Assembly (NCBI RefSeq): GCF_963583255.1
Contig: NC_084813.1
Coordinates: forward strand, 9,658,001-9,722,000
DNA from: Pyrus communis
Lineage: Eukaryota; Streptophyta; Magnoliopsida; Rosales; Rosaceae
DNA: 64,000 bases
Direction of reading: 5' to 3'
Below the pieces are notes generated by a model. It did not search any database, had not been told where the DNA came from, and saw only the letters and a list, made by a program, of their open reading frames with translations. Every line of letters begins with the position of its first letter. Position 1 is the first letter of the stretch. Shown here in pieces: positions 37,421 to 49,235 of the stretch. Made by a program: the position numbers and the translations under genes.

Positions 37421-38460
37421 TTCTAGTGAAGATTTAGACATTATGATAAACTTTTCAGAAAATGAATCATCTTCGGAAAATGAAACAATGAACCTCTTAG
37501 AAGAACTAGAAAAGTTTAAACTACAATGATTTGTATTCATCATTTCATAAGAAACTCAGGGTTCATGAAGGACAGATGTTCGAAAATGTAATTATTTCCC
37601 AGACAAGAATAATACAGTAATACATAAAATTGTAATACTATAAGACATTAAATGTTCGAATTATAAAGAAGAACAGTTCTTTAAACAACAATTCATAGAA
37701 GATAGACATTTTATCAACATATCACTAAAGCATTTAGAGTTAGAATTAAAGAAATAAAAGCACAAAGATAAAGAATTAGAATACCAATTAAAAGATGAAA
37801 GAGAAAATATGACTTCTAGCTTAAAGAATAAAATAATTAAAAAATCAAATCAAATATTTAGAAACTAAAATACCTAAAGAAGAACATTTGCCTCAAGTCT
37901 TAGGAAAAAGAATTTTAATTGAAGAAACCGTCGAGGCAAATAATGAAAATGATCTAACCTTACAAGAATATCAAGAAATCAGTGTTAGAGAACAAGTCTT
38001 ATCTGCAGAAAACATGACCGTTAAAAGACCTTATTCCGGAATTAATATATCTTGCACTATCTACTTCTCAGATAAAACAGAAACAAATCTTATAGCATTT
38101 GTATACACATGTACAAGTAGAGGTCATATAGACAAAGAACTTATTCCGGAATAATTTCGGACTAAAGTTCAGAAAATTTATGGAATTCAAATAGAGGCAA
38201 CACTTTGATTTGATACGACACTATTAAATTCATAGATACGACACTATTAAAAAAATAGGAGTTATGAGAAAAAGTAGTAGCCCACATAGATCAGTAGCTC
38301 TTGTGGTCAGATATAGAGTAGAAATATTGAGAGAAAAGGCTAGAATGGTAATTAACTACCACAGGTTGAATGATAATACATGGATACAAGATACCTACTC
38401 AAGAAATCATAATAAATAGAATTGAAGACTAAAAGATATTTAATAAATGGGGAGACTTGA
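37421..38460 (+). pseudogene. EPRV-2 protease and start of reverse transcriptase
   Basis: An open frame at 37888-38154 (88 codons) lies where caulimovirids carry the aspartic protease; no clear active-site triad was seen. At about 38339-38380 the block ARMVINYHRLNDNT marks the start of a caulimovirid reverse transcriptase. The RT is then cut by an insertion at 38461. Several stops and shifts are present. Confidence 0.6.
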
Positions 38461-39614
38461 TATAGATCCGATTTTGTGAGCTACAATTGGAAATAGTCCA
38501 TTTACGTGAAATAGTTCCGATGACTATGATTTCACATGAGCGTATTTACATTTTCATACCAATATACCCCAAAGATTATAAATTATTATAAATATGTAAA
38601 TGCACATAACCCCTTAGTTTTACGATTAGTAATTGAACAGATTTCTTAATAATACGATTTGAACTAATCCGTTAATAATTTAAAACTTTCTCCGTAAGAA
38701 TTATAAGTTGGGCCCCCTTATGCTAAAGCTATTGCAACATGGACGACTACATTGTTGCTCCACCATGAGTTGCAGATGGTTGCGCTACGACTTTTCTGAA
38801 AGAAACTCAAACATACTATCATAGTATTTGTTGCTCTACAACAACAGGATGATGATTCTTCTACTTGGGTGCTGTTTTGAATGATGCACAACACTTTTTG
38901 CATTTAATTCTCGTGTCCGTTTTAATCATGCTTAAAGTGAACCAAACAGCGTGGCTCATATGCAAGGTATGCTGTGGGAAAGTCATCCGGATGCCACATT
39001 TGGTTTCGTTGGTGTTTATCTACTTGATTTTTTTTTTTATTTTTTTATTTTTATCAATCTATCTTGTACATATATTGATAGTATTATAGATTAATAGTAT
39101 TTTATCTACCTATATATATCACATGTTTTTTTTGTTTTTATTTTTATTTTTTTATAACTTATCTCAAATTAAATGTTTATCAACTTGTACCATAGGTTTT
39201 TGCTCATAGTTTGTAGAGTATATCTGCTTTCTAGGTATAAAGTATAGGTCTTCCTATATAATAGGTATATATAGAGGTAGATAATACTTTTGTAGGACCT
39301 ATATCATAGGTTTTTTTTCATAATCTACCTCACATGTTTTTCTTCTTTATAATATACCTATATTATAGATTAATTAATTGATATCACAGGTTTCTTACCT
39401 CTCCAATTTTTTTATTTTTAATAAACTTATCATATTTGTCGTATATGAATTTTTAAAATGTTTCAATTAGAAAGTGGATAGATAAAGGTATTTAAAAGCT
39501 AAAATTTAAGAAATTTAAATCTATTTTTATTTTTACTCTAAGGGGCAAAACGGGTATATATAATAACAAATTAAATAAAACTGGACTTGATTTGAAAAAT
39601 AGCTGAATATTTTG
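38461..39614. mobile_element. Unidentified 1.15-kb insertion in EPRV-2 RT
   Basis: The RT reading stops before and resumes after this block, and gacttga occurs at both junctions (38454-38460 and 39615-39621), a possible 7-bp target duplication. It is AT-rich, has no LTR ends or convincing inverted repeats, and contains no recognised domain. Confidence 0.35.
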
Positions 39615-39931
39615 GACTTGAATCAAAATTACCCCATAGTAAATTTGACTGTAAATTTAGATTTTGGCAAATAAAATTAGACAAAGAAAGTATCCCTGGA
39701 CAACGTTCAGTTTCAGTGAAGGACATTATGAATGGATAGTCTTACCATTTGGATTAAAAAACACTCCGTCCATTTTCCAAAGAAAAATGGACAATATTTT
39801 TAATCTTAAACCTTTTTCAGAATTTTTTATAGTTTATATATAGATGATACTTTTGTTTTGCGTAAAGATTTAGAATAACATTATGATCATTTACATCAAG
39901 TATTTTCGAAATTCTTAGAACAAGGTTTAAT
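39615..39931 (+). pseudogene. EPRV-2 reverse transcriptase core fragment
   Basis: Contains the RT catalytic YIDD at 39837-39848, followed in frame by Thr-Phe-Val. Upstream pieces in other frames match the Phe-Asp-(Cys)-Lys and Leu-Pro-Phe-Gly-Leu-Lys-Asn RT motifs. At least two frameshifts occur over 300 bp. It ends at TSD ttaat and continues at 42593. Confidence 0.7.
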
Positions 39932-42592
39932 TGTGACATCCCGTCCCGGGATTATTGGAACGCACGTGTGAAATTACAATTTTACCCCTAGTTTGTTTTC
40001 GTTATGTTTTTGGTTGTTTTGTGTGGTGTTGGCAAGCTTAGGGCCACACACACACACACTGTCTCACTCTCACTGTCTCTCTCTGTCTCTCTCTGTCTCT
40101 CTTTTTTTCCCCCGAGAACCCCATTCCTTCTTCTTCATTTTGAAAACGTACGGACACACACCAAACCCACCAAATCCTAGTAGATCGAGGAAACCAAGGG
40201 TACTGTAGTGATCGTGAGGTTGAGAGGAGTCCAGTGGTACCATTTTCAGGTAAGGTTGTAGCCGTGTTCACGTCGATTCGACGAGGTCCGTTTTAGTTAC
40301 TATTCATGCAAACTTATTCTAGCGTGTTTTTGGACTTTTGAAGCTTGTAGTTGTGTTCGTGAGGTCCCAAGGAGCCCCGGAGTGCTTCGTTGGACAAATT
40401 TGGACGTCAGGATCGTCCTGTTCTAAGTTGGCCGGTTTTGGAGAGTTTGCACATGTATAATCTAGTGAGTTTTAGACCTTAAAACGTGTATGGTTGTGTT
40501 CTACTAGTTTAGGGCTTTAATTTGGTGCAAGAAACGTGAAGAATGGTGGAAAAATGAGCGAGAAAACCCAAGTTGCAGGTTTTCCCAGTTTCCGGCGCCG
40601 GCGACGTCGCCGGAGATTGAACGAAGAAGGTGACGAAATATTCCTAACGCCGTTAACGGTATCCAGTTAATTCTAACAGAATATTCCAAATTTTAACGGA
40701 ATATTCCTGACGGTGTCAATTGACGCCGTCAGTGTGCATGGCACGTGGCCGCGCGTGGGGGGCGCGTAGGTCCGTGCCTATTTCGGCGCGTGGGGGCGCG
40801 TGAGGGGTCCAAAAATTATTTTAAAAATATAGTTGTGATCCTGAGGTTGTGTAGTGTAGTATCCCACATCGGCCACACGAGGGTCGATCTTGAGCCTTAT
40901 ATGTCCATGCCCACATGTACCTTTCAGTGAGGCCTTTTGGGGCTGCGGCCTGCAAAAACAAATCCGTGCGGTAGCTGGGTGTCTGCGACCTAGTCCAGGC
41001 CCAGAATGCCAAAGCGGACAATATCACTGCGAGGGAAGGCGGGATGTGACAATTTGGTATCAGAGCCGGACTCGTGTTGGTTCGTGTGTGCCGACGAGGA
41101 CGTCGGGCTCCCTAAGGGGGGTGGATTGTAGTATCCCACATCGGCCACACGAGGGTCGATCTTGAGCCTTATATGTCCATGCCCACATGTACCTTTCAGT
41201 GAGGCCTTTTGGGGCTGCGGCCTGCAAAAACAAATCCGTGCGGTAGCTGGGTGTCTGCGACCTAGTCCAGGCCCAGAATGCCAAAGCGGACAATATCACT
41301 GCGAGGGAAGGCGGGATGTGACATGTAGAGCACGTTGGTATATTCATTTGTCCAATTTGAGCAATGTATGAGGAGTTATTACGAGGAGTTGGTTATGTGC
41401 TTTAAAGTTAACGTTTTTATAGCTTTTTCGCATATAGGTGACACGTACCCCGAGGACGAGCGTGCACACGCGAGGCAGGGGGGCTACGACCCTTCTACAT
41501 ACCAGTGAGTGGGCTTTTGGTTTTCCGTATATACCTATATACTATATTTTCCCAGAACTTGAATAAATGTTTATTCATTATGCCATGCATTACATTATCG
41601 TTTTTCATGCATCGTTGGGTACGTCATTAGTTGCATATATTTATACATATGCATATTGGGTGCTGTGGACGCACAGGTAAGTGTCAGGTAAGCGTTGTGC
41701 ATGTTTATGTTTCAGTAATGGTTTGAGATAGTTAGAGAGCTCATAACCTGCACCTCCGGTGTTAGTGCTCCCGCCCATAGCCAGGGCACAGTCCTTCACG
41801 TGATGTTCACCTCCCGCACCTTATGCTTACCTTGGATTCAAGGTAGGTGCACAGTCCTGTCGTACAGACCACTTTAGGTGGTTCCGACTCGTAGGTGACC
41901 CGCGATTATTCGCCCAGTCTTCACGTGATCGTAGCACTTGTTTACACCCAGGCCTGTCGTACAGACCACTTTAGGTGGTTCCGACTCGTGGGCAGGTTTA
42001 GATATTGAGATTGAGATTTAAGCTCTAGATGCAGCCGTACAGGTCACGTTAGGTGACTCCGGCTGCCAGATTACATGATATTGATATGTTTATACCTGGG
42101 CACTTGCATATCGTTATGAGATTTTGGCATGGCATATTCTTGAGCATGATTGGCATATCTACACTTACGTACATATGTTTATTTTCTGGGATGTATACAG
42201 GTTTTACGGCGAGGGGTTAGAAAGTATTTTATAAATGGTTTTCGAAAGCTTTGTTTTTGCCCACTCACACTTTTGTTTTGCGCCCCTCCAGGTTCTAGTT
42301 GAGTAGCAGTTCCGGTGGTTTCCCAGAGGGCTTGTTCGGCACTTCTGACAGACACCTATCATTGTAGGGTCACCTTCGGGTGAACTATTGTCGCTAACTT
42401 TTCTTTTGGACTGCTGTTGTCTGGCTCTGAAATTGTGACTCACACGCTAACACTTATTTAGTACTTTGTATGTTAGTTTAGTTTTTAACTATTCGTACTT
42501 ACGTTATTACTTTATTAGCTTCCGCACGTGCACATGGCTACGTCACCTTAGTGTGACGGCCAGCACGCTCCGATCTCGGTCGGGGTGGGTCA
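39932..42592 (+). mobile_element. Solo LTR (family C, chromovirus-type), TSD ttaat, with nested TRIM
   Basis: From TGTGACATCCCGTCCCGGG to cggggtgggtca, flanked by ttaat (39927-39931 and 42593-42597). It is 2661 bp including the TRIM at 40855-41323 and its duplicated 5 bp, leaving about 2187 bp, close to the LTR length of the related chromovirus at 46990. Shared landmarks include the cytosine-rich leader, the tgacggcgtcaa-type palindromes and the repeated accactttaggtggt hairpins. No internal region. Confidence 0.9.
40855..41323 (+). mobile_element. TRIM retrotransposon with identical LTRs, TSD tgtag
   Basis: Two 197-bp LTRs (40855-41051 and 41127-41323), identical as far as I can read, flank a 75-bp internal domain with a tRNA-Met primer site (tttggtatcagagcc) and polypurine tract (ctaaggggggtgg). 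tgtag stands on both sides (40850-40854, 41324-41328). The internal domain is close to that of the Cassandra copy at 10407-11047, but its LTR lacks the 5S-like segment. Noncoding. Identical LTRs mean a recent insertion. Confidence 0.92.
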
Positions 42593-43200
42593 TTAATCAT
42601 CAGCGAGAAGAAAACGATATTAGCTCAAGAATATATAGAGTTCTTAAGTTTAAAATTAGGAAAAGGAAAAATTGATCTACAACCCGATGTAAGCAAAGGA
42701 ATACTAGAAATGCTAGACAAGTTAGAAGATAAAAAATTACTACAAAGTTTTTTAAGAAAATTAAATTATGCTAGACCTTTCATTCAAAATTTATCAAAAG
42801 AAATTAGTAGTTTATATCAAAAATCAAATTTAATAAAAAGGATATAACATTAGTTAAAAGAATAAAAGAAAAAATAAAACGAATTCTAGACTTATCTCTG
42901 CGATTAGAAAATGATTATTTAGTAATACAAACTGATGCCTCAGAAATAGAATTTGATCAAAAATTCAGCTTACCTGTTTATCAGAATCCAACAAACCAAT
43001 TTAGACATATGGGCCATAAGCCTATCAATCATTTTCAGCAAATTGTTCTAGATAACCGATGACAGTTTCATAAGCAGTTTCTTTCAGAAAATAGACAAAA
43101 AGCTCAACAATTTTATCATATCTCAAATTGTCTTAACGTAGTATTTTCAGAAACTAATTTAGTCATCAGTGACCTTCATATTCAAAATCTTTAACTTCAG
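42593..43200 (+). pseudogene. EPRV-2 RT end and RNase H region
   Basis: The RT reading resumes right after the solo LTR with a block around LGKGKIDLQPDVSKGIL, typical of caulimovirid RT thumb/connection. It is followed by a fragment with IQTDAS, the start of RNase H. Frames shift repeatedly after about 42840 and the RNase H remainder is degraded. Confidence 0.7.
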
Positions 43201-44225
43201 AATAATATTTTCTTAAGGCCCAAAACTTCTTCTGACCCATAGAACTTTAGTTGTTATGTAGTTTTCAAAGAAAATAAATAAGGAATTTATAAAACTTGGA
43301 CAGAAGTTGCTCTGCAGATTTCCGGATATCCTCTTTGTAAAGGATTCTATGCGTAAACTATGAAGATAAATTATTCAGTACTAGAAGAAGAGTTTCTTTC
43401 TCTGAATTCTCAGAAAAATGTTTTAAAAAGTTCAAAATGTACATTTAAAAAGGCCTATAAACAGATTTCCTAGTACAAACTTCCAGATAAGAGAGAAGAT
43501 TAAGAATTTACCAAAAGATATTCAGAACATAATATATTTATCTGAAGAAAGAATTAAATGTGGATATTGTCTTCCGCATTGAATTACTTAGCCCATCACC
43601 TTAGATCAATACCAGAAATAAATGTTCATACAATCAAACAAAATGTTTCATCCTCAAGTAGTTTCCCTTTCTTTTTCACGAAAGCAACTATTAATTTATC
43701 ATAATTCAGACCATTTAGAATTTCTTCGGTTATAACCTTGCCAATCACTTTTGGGTTACTCTTAGATTTTGGGGTTTTAGATTCCTTAGATTCCTTAATC
43801 ATTCCTTACACAGATCAGGACTTTCTCCTATCTGTATTTCCAGAAAGGCTGGTGATGAGTATTAAACAACATGTCAAAAGAGGTGAGGAACTCTTAGTTA
43901 GAATCAACTCAGTTTTACCAGAATGGGAAGAAAGAGACTCAAGTCTTTAAACAAGACAAAACAGATCCTTCCAAAGTCACAGAAAGAAGAACTCGAACTG
44001 GTTATATTACAACCTTCCAAATTATCAGCATTGAAGGATATAATAACGTTGGAGATCAAGGCGCCCTCAGAAGAATTACTAGACTCCTTTCAGCATGTTC
44101 GGGGTAATCGGCCATTTAAGATACGGTATTCTGATTTGAGGTTCTGCAAAGCCTTAAGGCCATCTCAGGCCCGTCAGAAGGTTCGTTTTAGTTCTCTAGT
44201 CCTCCAAGATTCTTCAAGATATTAA
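43201..44225 (+). pseudogene. EPRV-2 viroplasmin/TAV-like remnant
   Basis: Near 43261-43335 a block contains Val-Val-Phe-Lys and, after a stop, GIYKTWTEVALQISGYP. This is the signature of the caulimovirus viroplasmin/RNase H N-terminal domain (ORF VI inclusion-body and translation transactivator protein). Open stretches at 43738-43950 and 43923-44225 follow in different frames. An ORF VI places EPRV-2 with caulimovirus-type genera, not badnaviruses. Not functional. Confidence 0.6.
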
Positions 44226-44254
44226 TATTTTAATGAACAGTATATGGTCATATT

Positions 44255-44833
44255 TGCCTCCGTCTCCAACCGAGGGCCAGAGGGCTCGTTTTAGCCATAC
44301 CACAAAAAACCGTCTCCAATCGAGAGCCAAAGGATCATAGGACCAAACATAATTTATTATTTAAATTTAAAAACTACAATAACTTAAATTAAAATCCAAT
44401 AACTTAAATTTAAAAACTACAACGATAACTGGTCCAAAAAATAAAAAAAATTAGAATTTAAATTTAATGAATGGTTTAGGTATTTATAAGAAAAAAAAAA
44501 TTAGAATTTTTAAGAATTTAAAAAAAAAAAATTGGCCCAAAATATCAAAAAAAAAGAAAAAAAAAATTGAATACAATGGCTAGTTGACTAGCCGTTGTAT
44601 TCAAAAATTTTTTTTTAAGCAATCTTATCGGTTATAACCGATAGGAATACATTTAATTTTTAATATAAATATATTTCTGTCGATTATAAATATTTTCTAA
44701 CCCTCTAGCCTTCTCCGATTCCGTAGGGCCCTCTCAGATTCCACAACCTTCTGGCCTAACTTTCGTTTGGAGACAGTTTTCAAACTATTTTTCGCTTTCT
44801 AGTCCTCTGGACTCTTCGATTGGAGATGGCCTA
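44255..44833. mobile_element. Hairpin-rich MITE in EPRV-2
   Basis: Terminal regions gcctccgtctccaaccgag and, in complement, aggccatctccaatcgaag are imperfect inverted repeats. Each is followed by a gggccagaggg / gtccagagga word. The interior holds a 34-bp hairpin centred on ctagttgactag (44569-44602) and an 18-bp perfect palindrome tatcggttataaccgata (44626-44643), in AT-rich sequence with A runs. It separates the TAV remnant from the viral promoter region. Confidence 0.65.
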
Positions 44834-45734
44834 ACATATGAAGCAACAACTTCCAGGTGTCAAGCAGATTACTACATACTTTCCACAGAGACTCCGTACT
44901 ACCAGTTTATCAACACGATGACCATTCAGAATACCTACACATGGCTTCCACCACTAAAAGCTAGTACAGACGTTTCAGAGATAATTGAGATAGTGGAAGA
45001 ATTATGGAAGATTCTCCATCAATGGACAGTGCTTTTTGACCAAATGTTGACTATACAAATGAAAAAGTTAAAAATGTGAGTCGCATATTTTTGTTCTTTC
45101 CTTTTGCTTTGCCAGGCTGTGGCATCTCATCATTTTCTTTGTTGATAAAATTTTATTTTCTGATTCCCACCTTGCGTGGAAATCACTTTGGTCTGTGTGG
45201 TCGGTGAACTTCTCAACGCTATAAATAAAGGATGATTTTGCATTAGCAGATAATTAGAATTCATTGCAGGTAACTTCATACATGAAAGTTGAAACCTACT
45301 GAATTCCACCCAAAACGTGTGCCTTTCAGGAGTGTTTTTAAGGTAAGTTTGTAAAATCTTAGCTTTTCAAGGGACTTCCCGAAAGAGAAAATCCTTAGTA
45401 AACTCTGCATATAATTTTCTTGTTTTAACGAAGTACTTTTACTTGAGAGCTATGAATGCTTAATTAATCTTGACCTTGTATTACTCTTTTGTTCTTACGA
45501 AAATCAATCGGTTATCTCCGAGTCTTTTGCCTTAAAATGCCCATTGTTGCTAATAAGCTTTGTCTAGGTCTATTTAGGCGCTAATAGAACATGTATGAAA
45601 GGTGCCGGAATTTTCATGAACTGTGGTTATATTAGTAATAAGAACACTTAAAGAATAATTATAGATAAATTTTCATTAAAACTCAAGTAAGATATTTTCT
45701 TATTACTAAGATATTACTTATTTGAGAAAAAAAA
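44834..45734 (+). promoter_or_regulatory. EPRV-2 promoter and leader
   Basis: After the TAV remnant, ctataaataaagg at about 45220-45232 provides a TATA box with an embedded aataaa. A leader follows with a possible splice donor (aggtaagtttg near 45340). This matches the place of the pregenomic RNA promoter in caulimoviruses, between ORF VI and the first ORF. No tRNA-Met primer site was found here. Confidence 0.45.
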
Positions 45735-46046
45735 ATGAGAAGCATCGAGTTGGACTTGCAACTAAACGACTCAAGCATTTACTTCAAATTTATGAGTGCA
45801 GAACCAAAATATAATACTCATTGCACCTATGATGATAATCAGATTAAACATCTCAGAAGATGGATATTTATACTCCAGACTTCTTTAGAAGAATATAGAA
45901 TAGAACAACTTTTTCAGTTAGAATCATCAGAAGACTTGGTGATTTCGACTAAAACATTTCAAATTAAAGTAGAGCTTTTGCAGTTAATCGATTCAAAAAG
46001 GAAAATAAGAGAAAGGACAAAAGAATTATCTAAATTAGCAATATGA
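45735..46046 (+). pseudogene. EPRV-2 first ORF, 103 codons
   Basis: A complete ATG-to-TGA frame following the leader. It encodes a mixed sequence with a Trp-Ile-Phe-Ile-Leu-Gln segment and a Lys/Glu/Arg-rich end that may be helical. No domain I can name. It is the longest undamaged frame of this virus and precedes the movement-protein region. It may be a small ORF I/VII equivalent or the N-terminal part of a larger frame. Confidence 0.4.
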
Positions 46047-46989
46047 ATTTCGCATGATCATCTACAGTTCTAGTAAAATCTAATCCAAATTATATTAGAT
46101 AAAGTAATAAGAGTTTGTTAAAAAGAGCTTTCCAAAATACTAGCAAAGGGAAAGAACTTGTAAGAATAGAAGAAGAAATAGTTACTCAAAGAGAAGCAGA
46201 AGCTTTTAGAAATAAAACCTTATATCTTTTTTTTTTTTGAACAAAAATATCTTATCTCTTTTGAATCCTAAAAATTGGTATAAAAGAGGGGAATGGTTTA
46301 GCGAAAGTAAATTATACAGTTATCATTATCAAGAATAGATAATCAGAGCAGTAGACAAAAAGGATGTAAGTAGAATAAATTTAATAACTAGAGAATTTTA
46401 CGATGAAATAGATAGAAACTATATATAATTTAATACATCTTGGTACGATAGTAGTAGGAGTCAAAAGTTCAACCAGACCACGATTAGGAGTGAAGGTTAT
46501 AGACAACTCGATGCAGTTACAATCGGAATGATGGAAATTGATATGTCAGAAAATGCTAGAGTAGTCTATTCTCAACTGCCATTTATGCTCCCATGTAAAG
46601 GCTTTTACAAAGATGTTCATATTTATGTAAAATCGATAAGATACGATATGATCGAAAATAAAGATAATTTACAATTATGCGTAGGCTTTATATGAAAATT
46701 ACAAGTTAATAGCAATAGTAAAACAATACTAGATTTAATAAGAATCTAGATATATTTGAAAGTAAGGGTATTTCAGCAGTCAAAGGCCGATATGTTAAAA
46801 TTAGAAGAACTAGAATGAGGTGTATCAAATATTTTAGGAGATACTAATATAAGAGACCCTACATAATTTCATTTATATACGCTATATGATGGTAATCAAT
46901 TAGTAAAATTCAGCACGTATAAGCCAAGCAGACAAATTAATAATGAAGAAGAATCTTATCAAGAAGAGAAGTATGAGTTCGATAGCTAT
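46047..46989 (+). pseudogene. EPRV-2 movement-protein-like region
   Basis: Pieces of one frame include DAVTIGMMEIDMS and a following beta-rich stretch, in the style of 30K-superfamily movement proteins, and the terminal DGNQLVKF block shared with 29436-29640. Stops are TAG, TGA or TAA and break it several times. The frame ends at the chromovirus insertion (TSD gctat, 46985-46989). Confidence 0.45.
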
Positions 46990-49156
46990 TGTGACAGCCC
47001 GTTCCGGAATTTTCGAACCGTAAGGGTGAAATGACGATTTTGCCCCTAGTGTGATTTTTCGTTGTGTGGTTGTTTTTGGATTGTTGTTGGCAGGTTGTGG
47101 ACCACACACATACTCTCCCACACCCCCTCACTTTTTCCCTGCCCTACACCCTTGTCCCGAGTTCCCTCTCTCCCCCATTTCCTATCCCATTTGTACGGAC
47201 ACACCCCAAAACCCTCCAAATCTTCACAGATCGAGGAAACAAAGTATATATTCATGCTCGTGAGGTCCGTAGAAATTCAACCATACCCATTTCAGGTAAA
47301 GATACCTTCGTTTTTACGTCGAACTCGGGACGCCCGATTTTGTAACTGTTCATACACACGTTAATTCTTGTGTTTTTTGGGAATTTCAAGCTTGTAGGAA
47401 ACTTGGTGAGGTCCTTAGTAGGCTCGGGGTGGTTCGTTTGAAGGTTTTGGACGTCGGGATCGTGAGTTACAAGGTTGGCCAGAGTTGGTGGTGTTTTCCC
47501 GTCGAGATTCCGTGTGTTTTAACACTTGAAAGTGGTATGAATTTGTTCTTCTCGTTGTAACCTTCATTTTGGTACCAATTTTGTGAAATTTGGTTGAAAA
47601 ACGAAGAAGTTACAAAGTTTTGAAATTTTCACGATTTTCCGGCACCGGTGCCGGAGAAGACGACGGAATATTCCGTCAGTGTGGACGGAATATTCCTAAC
47701 GGCGTTAACGGAATCCGTTAAAGTTAACGGAATATTCCTGACGGCGTTAACTAACGCCGTCAGTGTGCCAGGCACGTGCCTGCGCGTGGCCGGCTCATGT
47801 GGCCGTTCCTTGGCCGGCACGTGAGGGCGCGTGCGATGGTGAAATTTTTTTCTAAAAATATGGGGATGTTCCTGAGGTTGAGTAGATCACGTTGGTGTAT
47901 TCATACACCCCATTTGAGTATTGTATGAGAAGTTATTTCTTAAGGTTGGTTATGTGTTTTAAAATTAACGTTTTTATAGTTGTTTTGCATATAGGTGAGA
48001 CCTATCCCGAGGACGAGAGTGGTCACTCGAGGCAAGGGGGTTACGACCCTTCTACATACCAGTGAGTGGGCTTTTGGTTTTCCGTATATACCTATATACT
48101 TACGTTTTTCCCAGAAATTTATTTGAAACATTATACGTTTGTATGCCATGCCTATAGTTTGCCATTTATTTACGCATTATGAGTCGCATATGTTTATATA
48201 TGTTTGGTGCTGCGGACGCACAGGTAAGTACCAGGTGAGTTATGATTTATGTTTACGTTCAGTAGTGATTTGAGATGCATAGAGAGCTCATAACCTGCAC
48301 CTCCGGTGTTAGTGCTCCCGCCCAGAGTTGGGCACAGTCCTTCATGTGATGTTCACCTCCCGCACCACACGCTCATCTTGGATCCAAGTTAGGTGCACAG
48401 TCTTGTCGTACAGACCACTTTAGGTGGTTCCGACTCGTAGGTGATCCGTGATTATTCGCCCAGCCTTCACATGATTGTAACACTTGAGCGTACTTATATT
48501 ACACCTAGGCTTGTCGTACAAACCACTTTAGGTGGTTCCGACTCGTGTGTAGGTATAATTAGTGAGATGGAGATTTGAGCTCTAGATTCAGCCGTACAGG
48601 TCACGTTAGGTGACTCCGGTCGATAGATTACATGTCATTGATTTGACGTTCCTGAGCACTTGCATTCTATTTAGAGACATTTGACATGGCATATTTCTGA
48701 GCATGATTTATATATATATGTATATTCTATTTTTCTGGGAAGTATACAGGTTTTACGGCGAGGGGTTAGAATCTTGTTTATGAAATGGTTTTTGAAAAGC
48801 TTTGTTTTCGCCCACTCACACTTTTTATTTTGCGCCCCTCCAGGTTCTAGTTGGCTAGCACTTTTGGTGGCTTCCCTGAGGATTTCCCTGGCATATTTGA
48901 CAGATTAATTCCAGTGTAGGACCACCTTCGGGTATGCTTTTGTAGTGTCGTTTTCTCTTAGACTGCATTAGGTTTTCGTGCTCTGAACTTTGTTTCACAC
49001 TTACACTTGCACATGTATGTTATTACTTTGTGTGAAGTTGGATTTTATTTTATTCGTACTAATTTACTATTATTTTATTAGCTTCCGCATTGTGCACATG
49101 GTTACGTCACTTCCACGTGACGGCCAGCATGCCCTGATCTCGATCGGGGTGTGTCA
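46990..49156 (+). repeat. Chromovirus 5' LTR
   Basis: TGTGACAGCCCGTTCC to ggggtgtgtca, 2167 bp. It contains inverted repeats around acggcgttaac (about 47695-47765) and three iterated stem-loop words built on accactttaggtggt or gtcacgttaggtgac (about 48412, 48522 and 48598). Small open frames inside have no domain. Confidence 0.95.
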
Positions 49157-49158
49157 GT

Positions 49159-49172
49159 TTGGTATCAGAGCC
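49159..49172 (+). other. Chromovirus primer-binding site (tRNA-Met)
   Basis: ttggtatcagagcc starts three bases after the 5' LTR end and matches the 3' end complement of initiator tRNA-Met exactly over TGGTATCAGAGC. Confidence 0.95.
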
Positions 49173-49235
49173 TAAGTTTGGCAATCCTGTACTTTTGTGA
49201 GTATTCTAATGGTTTTGGTGTCTTCTGTCAGAATT

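Noticed and set aside
40038..41371. Several frames of 60-95 codons on both strands
   Set aside because: All lie in solo LTR C and the nested TRIM, and duplicate each other because the TRIM LTRs are identical.
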